A DNA stretch of 64,000 nucleotides from Eukaryota sp. TZLM1-RC (lineage: Eukaryota > Metamonada: BaSk clade): NCBI GenBank assembly GCA_040285825.1, contig JAUPSS010000002.1, positions 1,178,001 through 1,242,000 of the forward strand, written 5' to 3'. Shown here in pieces: positions 11,168 to 20,478 of this stretch (position 1 is the stretch's first letter; each line of letters starts with the position of its first letter). The notes under the pieces were generated by a model, which saw only the letters and a program-made list of their open reading frames with translations, searched no databases and was not told the origin of the DNA. A program made the position numbers and the translations under genes.

Positions 11168-11682
11168 ATGTCCTATCCACTTGCAGTTCAATACTGTTCC
11201 CGATGTGGTTTCCCCAGAGGTTTTTTCTTTACCCTCTATTTACCACAGAATATTGTGAATTTGGACCTTCACCAGAACTTTGTAACACTTCTGCTTCCTC
11301 AACATCTCAATCACAGCTCGATAATGTCCAAAGTGAGCAAATAATAGAAGATGTTGAAACATCTGATACAAGTCCTGTTCTAGTAGGAATCACCACTCGT
11401 GGTAAGAAGAGGCGTCAGACAAAAATCATAGGCCTCGGTGATTATGTATCACTCTCAGACGCGTCCAAGTTTTTCCGTAATCGATTTGCATGTGGAGCTT
11501 CTGCAGAGGGATCAATTGTGGAGATTCAAGGCGATTTTGCGGATGATGTTGTCACATTGCTACAGGAAGAATTCCACGTCCCTGGTGAAGCTATCTCAAT
11601 TGTGTCCGAAGATGACATTAAGAAGGCCGCAATAAGCGCAGGTAGTAAACCTAAAAGTTCCCGTAAGAAAAAGAAGAAATAA
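11168..11682 (+). CDS. DENR: Density-regulated protein (DENR/Tma22), translation factor with SUI1 domain
   Basis: Joined CDS 11168-11219 plus 11249-11682, 161 residues, ending TAA. The spliced N-terminus reads YCSRCGFPREYCEFGPSPELC, the Cys-rich zinc motif typical of DENR; it is broken across a 29-nt GT...AG intron. The C-terminal half is an eIF1/SUI1 fold with GLGDYVSLSDASKFF, FACGASAEGS and VEIQGDFADDV, followed by a Lys-rich tail. In other eukaryotes DENR pairs with MCT-1 on the 40S subunit for reinitiation and recycling. The protein is somewhat shorter than animal DENR (about 198 residues) because of a short linker. It converges with the Rho GTPase gene, 65 bp away. Confidence 0.92.
11220..11248 (+). 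other. 29-nt spliceosomal intron in DENR
   Basis: Starts GTTTTTTC and ends TTTACCACAG. Removing it joins G to AA, restoring the Glu codon of REYCEF and linking the two halves of the conserved Cys motif. Without removal the first exon is out of frame. Confidence 0.9.
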
Positions 11683-11747
11683 ACAATGGTTTTATTAACC
11701 AAAACTAACTGAAAATACATAATTATAACATGGATACATGGGTTTCT

Positions 11748-12361
11748 TTACAAAATTGTACATTTGGGACCAGATGGCTTTCTGGCAGGCTTGATCACAG
11801 CATTAATTGCCGTGTCAAAGACATTTTTAACACCAAATTGCGTTTTGGCACTACATTCAACATACCTGACAGCACCAATTTCATTTTTGAGTTGTTCGCC
11901 TTGTTCAGTGTCAATAGGAGCTTCCCCCCGCTTTTTCAATTCATCTATCGTGTTTTCGTCATGTCTTAAATCTCTTTTGGTTGCTATAAGAACAATTGGA
12001 ACATTGGGGGCGTGGTGACGGACTTCAACTGCCCACTTCTGCTTCACGTTTTGGTAAGAGGCTGGACTGTCTACAGAGAAGCAAACCAGGAAGACATGAG
12101 CACCCGCTGAGGTTATAAAGAGCAAAACGACATACGGTAGGAAAGAGGGCGAAGACGGTCGTACTCTTCTTGTCCAGCAGTATCCCAGAGAGCTAAGTGG
12201 CAGGTTTTGCCGTCAATATCAACGGAGGTCATGTAATTATCAAAGACTGTGGGAACATGCTCCTCAGGAAAGACGTTTTCACCAAAGGTCCAGAGTAGTG
12301 ACGTTTTACCAACGGCACCATCCCCAACGACAACAACTTTGAGATGGATTGAAGAACTCAT
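11748..12361 (-). CDS. Rho-family small GTPase
   Basis: Joined CDS on the minus strand, 12361-12136 plus 12106-11748, 194 residues, ending TAA. All G boxes are visible: GDGAVGKT (P-loop), effector region [29 protein letters not shown] (here [10 protein letters not shown]) and ECSAKT, plus the Rho-type insert between G4 and G5. The end CTIL is a CAAX box predicting geranylgeranylation and membrane attachment. One 29-nt intron lies just after the switch II region. Two changes from textbook Rho/Rac are LLWTF in place of LL.xY after the P-loop and IATKRDL in place of the usual GNKxDL or GTKxDL. I cannot separate Rho from Rac by eye. Confidence 0.93.
12107..12135 (-). other. 29-nt spliceosomal intron in the Rho GTPase gene
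   Basis: On the coding strand it starts GTATGTCG and ends TATAACCTCAG. Removing it joins LSYP to [11 protein letters not shown], the conserved Rho sequence, and avoids an in-frame TAA. TTATAAC may be the branch site. Confidence 0.92.
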
Positions 12362-13049
12362 TAAGAAAGTACAGAAGAAATGGGAAATAACAATATATAA
12401 TTACCTGTCATAACATAACTTATTGAGGTCTTGTTGTCCACCTTTGTATGATATTGGGTCCCAGATTGCAATTTTGTGCTGGCTGAAACGCCTCTATACT
12501 TCAACCCTAATTTCTATCTTCTATCAATGAAGTGCAGTCCCTCCGTAAAGAGAATCCATTCTCATGTGGAATGATTGCATGAACTACTTACTACTCAAAA
12601 ATTTGTCAAAATTTATATAAAGTAATTAAATTATGAAAGCCCACTACTACTATCATCACCCACATTTAAATGGTTTACCAAACTGTTGAACAATATCATT
12701 AATTAACCAACTTGAAGTTCTTGGCTTGTGAAAATTGCACTTTAGTGAGAAAGACTGTAACGTTAATTAGCAGTATGAGTTCTTTTATCTACTTTAACAC
12801 TAAAACTGAATAGTGCGAACATTACTCAATTAGACCCTTGCTCGACACACTCTTTATTCAATTTATTGCTTGCAAACACACTTCTGATTTGATGAATATA
12901 AGCATATATGATGGTGATAAAGTGGATTCAACAACACAGATAGATAACAAGCATCTTCATCACATAATTCAATCCTTTTTCGGTAGTTATTCAGCGTTCT
13001 TTGATAATCCTCCACTTGTGGGTAGGAAATCAGTCAAGACAAGTTGTAT
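12362..13049. other. Intergenic stretch upstream of the Rho gene
   Basis: About 690 bp with no recognisable gene. A 97-codon plus-strand frame starting near 12838 has no recognisable motifs. The first 100 bp presumably hold the Rho promoter. Confidence 0.35.
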
Positions 13050-13340
13050 TTCTATCAATTTTAGTCCAGTGGACATATTTAATTTTCTATTTATTATATA
13101 TTTCATCAAATTCAAGTGGTTTTCAAAATAAATTGTACCAATATATTACTTGCAACATCGTTAGAAGCAAAGTGAAAAAAAGTTTCATTGTTTTCCATCC
13201 AATGGTAGTGAATATTCCTTCAACCAAAATTGTTCTATTGACAATGTTTCATTTAGCAAAGACTCCTTGAAACACGAAAATTCTATTTTTCGTGTTATAC
13301 AAAAAATTGTCTTTCTAACAACATCGTCCTAGCAGAACAC
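13050..13340 (-). mobile_element. Old LINE fragment (family 1-like)
   Basis: On the minus strand 13330-13190 reads DVVRKTIF...SCFKESLLNETLSIEQF, which parallels the family 1 DAVRDTVF...SCIKEPLLKETLSLNNF. It is heavily diverged and has stops, so it is an older insertion than the other family 1 copies. Confidence 0.5.
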
Positions 13341-13439
13341 ATAAGTGTTCTTCCTAGTTATAATAAAGAAGAAATGTACAGTTGTTGGTTGATTCAACAC
13401 TTCATGGCACACCATTGTTTGGTTCACATTGGATCTAAA

Positions 13440-14190
13440 GGTAAGAATGAGTACTTGTTGATGATCGTTCAGAGAAGACTCGAAATTGACAGTTTTTTAT
13501 TCCTGGAACAGTCACATTTTAAACTCAACCAAAAACCTTAACTAATGCTTTTATCAACTCAAAACCCCATTAATTGAATGACGGGAGATTTTCGCTATTC
13601 ACTTGATAGCAACTCGCTTGTTTCAAAACTCTGTAATGTTATTCAAAATGGAGTTAATAAAACGAGGAAGAGCTTTCAATAACGAAAATACAATTCTGTT
13701 CTTCCAAATCAAAAAAATCAAATGTACGACGACTTTGAGAAGATTTGCTAAATCACCTAAATAATCAAGACCTTCAGTTCCAATGGTACCAATCATTTGA
13801 AATAGCAATTGGGACAAATTTGATGTTTCTGCCTCTTGCTCCATTGAGACGTTGTAGAAGGGCTTCATATTTTGATTTCTTGGAAAGCTCTGCAACTGTG
13901 AGTAAATGTTGAACGTCAGAATTGGAGCTTCTTTTCCACAGAGATATGGTAGTACAATCGACAATAAGTTTAGTTCCATCATACCGTGCACATTGAATAT
14001 CACCTCGTTTTTGGCTCAAACTGAAATTTATATCATCAATCAGAGGTGTTAAACGAACTGGATGTGAGCAAATACAATCACGAACAGCATTGCGGATAAT
14101 TGACCTTTTTCGAATGAATTTACAACAGGAAATAATGTGACCAAAAGAAGCATAAGCACCAATTACATTTCATATTTGATAAGCATTGAG
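13440..14190 (-). mobile_element. 5'-truncated LINE, family 4
   Basis: On the minus strand a CCHC-like region (ASFGHIISCCKF, RNAVRDC) is followed by QKRGDIQCARYDG, LIVDCTTISLW and SKKSKYEALL (the RGD...VD...K..KY endonuclease pattern), then a frameshift, IWKNRIVFSLLKALPRF and a stop at 13623. The 3' UTR 13440-13620 is almost identical to 34,775-34,935, which belongs to a second copy of the family with an internal deletion. Confidence 0.8.
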
Positions 14191-14264
14191 GAGGAAGTAG
14201 ACTCGAAATTAGAATTTTGATTGAAGTTCCCAATAAATGTTGCAGATTTCTTTTCTTTTTCACA

Positions 14265-14747
14265 ATGTCCAAACGAGGTAGGTCTATCCCCACTATCTTT
14301 TAATTTAAGGAAGAGGTGGTGCTACCGGTGCTAAGTTCCGTATGACCCTCGGTCTCAATGCTGGTGCTCTCATTAACTGTGCTGATAACTCTGGTGCCAA
14401 GAACCTTTACATCATTGCCGTCAACGGTACCACTGGTAGACTCAACAGACTTCCCAGAGCTGGTGTCGGTAATCTTGTTTTAGCCACTGTCAAGAAAGGT
14501 AAGCCCGATCTTAGAAAAAAGAGTTTGTCACGCTGTTTCCCTCACTGTAGCCACTCCTGCTGTTGTTGTTAGACAACGTGCCACGTGGAGAAGACGCAAT
14601 GGTGTATTTATCGGAATGGAAGACAATGCTGGAGTTATTGTCAATCAAAAAGGTGAAATGAAGGGGTCTGCAGTTACTGGACCAGTTGCCAAGGAGTGTG
14701 CCGAAATCTGGCCTCGTATTGCCTCTGCATCCAGTTGTATTGTTTAA
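14265..14747 (+). pseudogene. RPL23: 60S ribosomal protein L23 (uL14) with a one-base frameshift
   Basis: Exons 14265-14277 and 14310-14747, ending TAA. After splicing it begins [16 protein letters not shown] and contains [34 protein letters not shown] and the C-terminal [21 protein letters not shown], all hallmarks of eukaryotic uL14, which lies at the GTPase-centre side of the 60S subunit. The reading frame shifts once at the A6 run 14515-14520: five A would read LRKRVCHAV and restore the family sequence. Everything else is well conserved (about 150 codons expected against about 140 in other eukaryotes), so an assembly homopolymer error in a functional gene is as likely as a true pseudogene. 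Confidence 0.85.
14278..14309 (+). other. 32-nt spliceosomal intron in RPL23
   Basis: Starts GTAGGTCT and ends TTTAATTTAAG. Removing it joins the first four codons to [11 protein letters not shown] and avoids an in-frame stop. Confidence 0.88.
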
Positions 14748-15694
14748 ATTCAGCCTAGTTTTTTGATAGTGTTTAGCATCAGTCACATGAAGTGTTTGTC
14801 TATTTTTGGTCTCCACAACCAATGTTCTGTTATAAATTTCAACGGTCATTGTACTATAATTAATTACCATATTTTAATTTTTAAAAGTTTTGTTTTATGT
14901 TTATCATCAGGAATATGACTGAACTTAAAAAAATGACTGAGCTCGTAAATCAAAACTGTTTTACGATAGAATATAAGAAGCTAATACAGATAAGGATTCT
15001 GTAAACATAATCAAGTTCGATATATTTTGTCCCATTAGTGTTCCCTGCGCTTTGGTGGTTAAGTGTTTACTTTGAATAAATAATTGTACTGTGCCTGAAA
15101 TAATTCTTTCGAAAATGTAACTTCTTAACGAACTAAAATAATAATAATACATTGTTTTTAATATCGACCTCTGATATTAGAAGGTCAAAAGAAGCATCCT
15201 TCGAGGTTAAAAAAGGTGAAGAAAAGTCGCAACCATTTGCATCTGGATAGCCAAGACACATTTTCAAATCTTAAAGTTGTGTTTATCAACCAAAGTGAAT
15301 AAATTAAATGTAGTTTTATTGACTCACACATTACATACAATTTGAGTGGAAGTTAAAGTTGCTTCAAGACTTCCTGTTATAGGGGACATAAATCAAAAGA
15401 ATGAAAGACCAATCGTGCCAAGTAATAGTCATTGAAATGGATGTGGACTAAGAAACGAAACAATGCTCAAGCGATTACACAATTGAGAATAAAACCAGTT
15501 ATAACCTGTTTGCAAAACATAAATATGTTCTCAAAATCATTGCTTCCAGTAGGAAACAGTAACTCCTAACATCTAACTGAGTTTGAGGAACAGAAAGACT
15601 GATCATAATGACGTAAGATGAATATGTGGTGAGGAATGTTCAATCGACCTCGAAATGAAATTATCAGCACCTTCTTCTCTTTTTTCCATTTCTA
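14748..15694. other. Intergenic region between RPL23 and RPL9
   Basis: About 950 bp of AT-rich DNA with no frame, RNA gene or repeat that I recognise. It should hold the RPL23 3' end and the RPL9 promoter; a pyrimidine-rich cttcttctcttttttcc just before the RPL9 ATG resembles the equivalent run before the RPL23 ATG. Confidence 0.4.
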
Positions 15695-16287
15695 ATGAGG
15701 CCCGTCAAGGTTGAAGATTTTGTCAAAATCCCCAAGGGAGGTTTGTGTGACATTATACCTTAACACTAGTCACTATTACAGTAAAGAGCCGCAAAGTCGT
15801 TGTCACTGGACCTCGCGGTACCCTGAGTCGCGATTTCACCCACCAAACTTTCGACATGGCTGTGGAGCGCGATCGTCTCCGTGTCACGTGCTATTTCGGT
15901 AACAAGAAGAAGTTGGCTGCTATTCGCTCAACTTGTTCTCATATCAAGAACATGATTATTGGTGTCACCCGTGGCTTCAAATATACTATGCGTGCTGCTT
16001 ATGCTCATTTCCCCATCTCAATTGTGATTGCTGATGACAACAAGTCTCTTGAGGTCAAAAATTTTATCGGAGAACGTTATACCCGTGTCTGTAAAATGCT
16101 TGATGGAGTTACTTGCCATCGCTCTGAAAACAAAGACGAAATCTATCTCCAAGGTAACGACTTAGAAAATGTGTCTTTATCTGCTGCCACTATTCAAGAG
16201 TCCGCCAAGGCAAAGGACAAGGATATCAGAAAGTTTTTGGACGGTGTTTATGTTTCTGAACGTGGACATGTCGAAGAAGAAGAGTAA
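15695..16287 (+). CDS. RPL9: 60S ribosomal protein L9 (uL6)
   Basis: Joined CDS 15695-15740 plus 15770-16287, 187 residues, TAA stop; the family is usually about 190. It starts MRPVKVEDFVKIPKG and continues after splicing with VTITVKSRKVVVTGPRGTLSRDF, a uL6 signature. Further family blocks are TCSHIKNMIIGVTRGFKY, YAHFPI, VKNFIGERYTRVC and LEN(V)SLSAA. The protein sits near the sarcin-ricin loop of the 60S subunit. One 29-nt intron splits a Val codon. A Glu-rich tail closes the protein. Confidence 0.95.
15741..15769 (+). other. 29-nt spliceosomal intron in RPL9
   Basis: Starts GTTTGTGTG and ends CTTAACACTAG. Removing it joins IPKG to VTITVKSRK and avoids an in-frame TAA. CTTAAC is a candidate branch site. 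Confidence 0.92.
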
Positions 16288-16499
16288 TCTTGCTTTAGTT
16301 TTGTGGAATGTTCCAATGGTTCTTGATTGGGTTCTATCATTGTCAATAGTTTTAAATAAACCGCACATCGGGCAAGGGTGTTTTATTACCAAAATAAATG
16401 AAACAGATGCTAACGTATTAATTACTTCCTTGGTCAATTGTGATAGGATCGAGACTGCATTTCTTTCTTTACTAAAACAAGCTTTTGGAGAGTGATATT

Positions 16500-17430
16500 T
16501 TTGAAATAATCACTTGTAACTGAACTATAACACTCAATAAAATTAAATCAGAACTGACGGGACTAAATATTTTTAATTTATTGAATTTGCACACTTGATT
16601 AAATTAAATCATAACTAATGGGACGACTATCATTAAACCAAGATTTCATCTACAAAATCTTGATTTGCTTGCTGTCTAGCTAAAGCTTCTCTAATTCGAT
16701 TGAAAAACCGCGGTAATCTATTAATAATGGCAAATTGAATCCGTGAACGCCATAAAAAAATATCAAATCTTTTCATTGTTTTTTCTTTCACCATTTTTTG
16801 GAAGTCATCCAAAAAAGTTTCTGCTTCAACTGATAATCTTCCATTTATCGAAAATGGGAAAGCAATAAAAACCAGCTGTGTATTTCTATCGATATTTGCA
16901 TCTTCAATTTCTTTATCATATTTTCTATGTTTTCCTTTTGCTTTAAAATCCAGAGCAGCCACAGGATTAAGTTTTCTTCTGTGAACCAAAGTATCGTTTG
17001 CAACATTACATGAGACAAAGTCAACAATAGCTTCAGAATTATCAATCCAATCACAGTATACATCACCTCTATCATCAGAACCAAAATTATTCAGAGAAAG
17101 TGTTTCTTTCAGCAGGGGCTCTTTGATACACGATATCCTTGCAGTTTGTGCCATATTGAAAACAGTGTCTCTAACAGCATCATGTAATGAAGAACGATAA
17201 GTTATCAATTTAGAGCAATTTAGAGCATGGTGCAAAGTGAGTTGAGGTGAATTCGAACAAATACATTTTTCTTTTGATAATAATTGGTTAATGGGGATGT
17301 TCAAATATAATCTCATTTTTGTTACAAATGCTTCATTAGTAGCACACAATCCAAATCTTCGTGGTACAATGGTTACAAAAAGTGAAGAATCTGACACCTT
17401 GTTTTCACAAACACCCTTTTCCTTTTTATT
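16500..17430 (-). mobile_element. 5'-truncated LINE, family 1, nearly intact C-terminal half
   Basis: The minus frame 17442-16633 is open for 269 codons and covers the CCHC motif ICSNSPQLTLHHALNC, RGDVYCDW...VDFVSC, GKHRKYDKEI and the terminal FIAFPFSINGRLS, LWRSRIQFAIINRLPRFFNRI. It ends GTTTAATGATAG. The 3' UTR (cacttgattaaattaaatcataact) matches the copy at 9.5 kb. A second partial tail at 16,520-16,575 suggests it landed in the end of another LINE. It is the least damaged C-terminal copy in the window. Confidence 0.88.
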
Positions 17431-18310
17431 GACTAAATTCAATGAACCAAGTTCCCTCTACAAAATCTTGATCTGCTTGTTTTCTTGTCATTGCTTCTTT
17501 TATTCGATAAAAGAAATGAGTTCTTCATAATGCCGTTCTTGATGTGACATATGAGATGTTCAAGTGTTACAATTTTAGTTGCAAAGTAGAACCGTTGTTG
17601 AAGCATTATAGCGATAATAATCTGTTTAATTCACGTCGAGGTGATTTAATTGCTCCTTTTGTGGATTCCTCTCAAGTTGTTGTTGATTTCACTACAGTTG
17701 ATCCCTGTGCTTTTATTTATCGTGATGATGTTATACTTAGTGCTAATGGTCATTTAAACAAGGCTGAAGATCGTAAAAGAGATAAATATACTGAGATATT
17801 AAATGATTTAAATAAGAATCTTTACTCGAAGTTTTCGTTTGTTCCTTTTGCCTTTTCGATTTTTGGCAACATTGGACAGTCCGCGTTGAATATTATCAAT
17901 GATATTGGTAATTTATGTCGTTCAAGCGGTAAGAATTTTACAGGGAATTTATGGAAGAATCGTATCATTTTCGCTGTGTACAGAAGTGTTCCCAAGTACT
18001 TGAGTTTAATGTTGTCCAAGCGGTATAAGGATTCATCAAGAGTTGGCGTGGAGAATTTTGTTTCTTATGTGTTGTAGTTTGTTTTGTTATGATTTGTTAC
18101 TTTTTTTTAATAATAAAATAAGTAAAAAAAAGAAATGAGGTAATCTATCAATTATCGCCAATTGAATTCCCAACTGCCACAAAAAGACATCAAATCTCTT
18201 CATTGTTTTTTCTTGAACCTATTTATGGAAATCATTCAAAAAAATTCCTGTTTCTACTGATTGTCTTCCATTAATAGAAAATGGAAAAGCAATAAATAAT
18301 TTTTTGAAAT
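17431..18310 (-). mobile_element. Older family 1-type LINE tail, split by a family 2 insertion
   Basis: The stretches 17431-17520 and 18128-18310 are the two halves of one minus-strand LINE tail resembling 23.93-24.2 kb (aaattcaatgaacc, ccctctacaaaatcttgatctg, then tcttcattgttttttcttg). The sequence aaaagaaatgag flanks the insertion on both sides (17509-17520 and 18128-18139), as a target-site duplication. Confidence 0.75.
17521..18127 (+). mobile_element. 5'-truncated LINE, family 2, with target-site duplication
   Basis: The frame 17544-18077 (177 codons) encodes RRGDLIAPF...VVVDFTTVDP, KAEDRKRDKYTEI, FVPFAFSIFGN and LWKNRIIFAVYRSVPKYL, the restriction-like endonuclease and C-terminal domain of the family 2 LINE, ending at TAG. 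The 3' tail is ttaataataaaataagtaaaa. A 12-bp duplication, aaaagaaatgag, borders it, and the host DNA is an opposite-strand LINE tail. Confidence 0.85.
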
Positions 18311-18501
18311 GGAATTCAACATCTACTAAAATTCAACACTGGATTAAACTCTTATACTTCTCACCAGCTGGTATGTTGATACAGTGAGCTATAAGATAGT
18401 ACAGGTTCTGTTTTGGCATGAAGTAAGGAAATGAAAGCTCTTTTGAATTGATTCAACAGTTTATTGAAATCTTTTCAAATATATTTGGTCATTTCTTCTT
18501 C

Positions 18502-19569
18502 ATGTCTCAAAATCAGTTTGAACAAGAAGCTCTACATTACCTCGATGATAAACAGATCGACACCCTGCTTTCTCAAATGCTTCATGCCATCAGCACTGAA
18601 CAGCCACAAGATATTTCGACATTTCTTCTAAATTATTTAGAATCTCACGCTACAACTGATGAAGTTCAAAGTGTACGTGAAATGGAACAATTCATAGAAC
18701 CTCCCAAACCTCGATCTCGTCGAAACGCAGTTTCGGCACCTGTTGAAGATGAAGCGTCACTTTCATTGATGACCTCCACCCCTAAAACTGAAGAAGAAAA
18801 GGCGATGCTCAAAGATGTCTTGCAGCGCAATATGCTCTTTCAACACGTTGGGGATCAAGAACGTAACGTCCTCTTTGATTATATGCAATACAAAACCTTT
18901 CAACCAAATGAGGTCATTATACGCCAAGGAGAAGCTGGTGACGAATTTTACATTGTGTACACTGGAACCTGTGAGGTTTACATAAATGAAAATGGAGAAG
19001 AGAAGAGAGTATCTACTATACATGCAGGTGGATCTTTTGGAGAACTTGCCCTTATGTATGGTACTCCTCGAGCTGCCACCGTTACTGCCTCATCAGTAGT
19101 TAAGGCTTTTTCCCTTGCCGGCAGCATTTACAGATCAATTCTTATGGACGCTTCTATTAAAAGAAGAGCCGAATATGAGGACTTTCTACGCAATGTTCCC
19201 ATTCTTGCTAACCTCACTGACTGGGAAAGGGCCCAGTTGGCTGATGCTTTTGAAATAAAGGAGTACCATGATGAGGATATTGTGAAGGAAGGGGATTATG
19301 GCGATTCCTTTTTTGTGATAAAGGAAGGCTCTTGCAGGGTCACCAAACTCGTTAATGGACGTTCTCAAGTAGTGGGAGAGCTCACCACTTCTCAATTCTT
19401 TGGAGAGATTGCTTTGATGTATAATAGACCAAGAGCTGCCACTGTAACTGCAATTGGCAGGGTTTTGGTTTTAAAGCTAGATAGGTCTTTATTTGATTTA
19501 ATAGTGGGTCCTTGTGAAGATATATTGAAGCGGAATTTGGATGATTACATGTTATATTCAAACAAATAG
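18502..19569 (+). CDS. cAMP-dependent protein kinase regulatory subunit
   Basis: 355 residues, TAG stop; the first ATG of the open frame (18502) gives MSQNQFEQEAL. Residues 1-48 resemble the dimerization/docking helix pair. At residues 73-77 is RRNAV, an inhibitory pseudosubstrate of the RRxA type. Two cyclic-nucleotide-binding domains follow, each with its phosphate-binding cassette: FGELALMYGTPRAATV (domain A) and FGEIALMYNRPRAATV (domain B), including the Glu and Arg that contact cAMP. Length and order match type I/II R subunits. It holds the catalytic subunit inactive until cAMP binds. It converges with the cyclin gene, 123 bp apart. Confidence 0.95.
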   Translation: MSQNQFEQEALHYLDDKQIDTLLSQMLHAISTEQPQDISTFLLNYLESHATTDEVQSVREMEQFIEPPKPRSRRNAVSAPVEDEASLSLMTSTPKTEEEKAMLKDVLQRNMLFQHVGDQERNVLFDYMQYKTFQPNEVIIRQGEAGDEFYIVYTGTCEVYINENGEEKRVSTIHAGGSFGELALMYGTPRAATVTASSVVKAFSLAGSIYRSILMDASIKRRAEYEDFLRNVPILANLTDWERAQLADAFEIKEYHDEDIVKEGDYGDSFFVIKEGSCRVTKLVNGRSQVVGELTTSQFFGEIALMYNRPRAATVTAIGRVLVLKLDRSLFDLIVGPCEDILKRNLDDYMLYSNK

Positions 19570-19692
19570 TCTATTTTGGTATTGGTGTAAAAAATGTATA
19601 ATTACAATACCATTATGTTAATTTATAAAAAACAACAAGATTTAAAAGTGGAAAAAAATAAAAGTAAAGGTTATGATGAAAAGAATCAACGA

Positions 19693-20361
19693 TTAACTCA
19701 TCTTTAGAGTCAAAACATCTAAAATTGTACATGCAAGATCTTCATCGTTTGGACTAATGGTAATCTGTTGTTCAGGATTTTGAATTTGAAAAGTCACAGC
19801 TCTAGCAACTCTCAAAACTCGATCAAAATCTGTTTCTCTTATTAAGAAATGCGCCCTGTGTGAAGAGAGACAGGAGAGGAGCACTGTGTATAGAGAGGAC
19901 AGTTCTTCCAAGGGAATATCAAGATTTTCCAGGTTGAACAGGGGAAGATCTCGGTCTAAAAAGAATCCAATATGCCGAAGTAAATGTAACTCTGCCTGTC
20001 CGACCCTATCCCTGACAAGATCATAGTACGTTTGAGAAGAATTGACTTCTACGTTACCAAGTGCAAGTTCACTTGGGTTTGCGGTTGATGAGTCTGGAAC
20101 TAGTATCGTGCATAACGCAATGGCAATGTGACGAACTCCATGTCCCTCCTCAACATGCTTACAAGCTAGTAAAATACACGCTGCAACCATAACTTCATGA
20201 GTAATTATGTCATCAGGAATCCAGCCTGCAGCAAGAATGTCAGCAAAGTAACATAAAGAGAGAGGAACTACAGTGGCCGACACATGCAATCTCCTGCAAA
20301 TGTCGCAAAGAATAGTAGCGAAAAGGTCAAAGTCATTTTGTTCAAGTAAGGATGGTGTCAT
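19693..20361 (-). CDS. Cyclin-box protein, transcription-type (cyclin K/L/T-like)
   Basis: 222 residues, ATG at 20361, TAA stop. The first cyclin box is clear: ICRRLHVSATVVPLSLCYFADIL, then VMVAACILLACKHVEEGHGVRHIA, then AELHLLRHIGFFLDRDLP. This spacing and the LACKxEE signature resemble cyclins K, L and T, partners of CDK9/11/12/13, more than mitotic cyclins, and no destruction box is seen. The second half is a short, weaker cyclin fold. The protein is shorter than typical cyclin L/T, which have long C-terminal tails. Subclass is uncertain. Confidence 0.8.
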   Translation of the reverse strand: MTPSLLEQNDFDLFATILCDICRRLHVSATVVPLSLCYFADILAAGWIPDDIITHEVMVAACILLACKHVEEGHGVRHIAIALCTILVPDSSTANPSELALGNVEVNSSQTYYDLVRDRVGQAELHLLRHIGFFLDRDLPLFNLENLDIPLEELSSLYTVLLSCLSSHRAHFLIRETDFDRVLRVARAVTFQIQNPEQQITISPNDEDLACTILDVLTLKMS

Positions 20362-20478
20362 GAATCATAGCACTACCGGACTCTATTGTACCCCAAGAAC
20401 ACCAAAGAAGTTGTGATGTGAGGTCAGGTATTTGTTTCCAAAAGTCAATTTAAATACTGTGAACCAACTACAACTTAA

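Noticed and set aside
18448-18501. Longer N-terminus for the PKA regulatory subunit
   Set aside because: The upstream extension starts at TTG, is Phe-rich and unlike the family; the ATG at 18,502 begins the docking domain.
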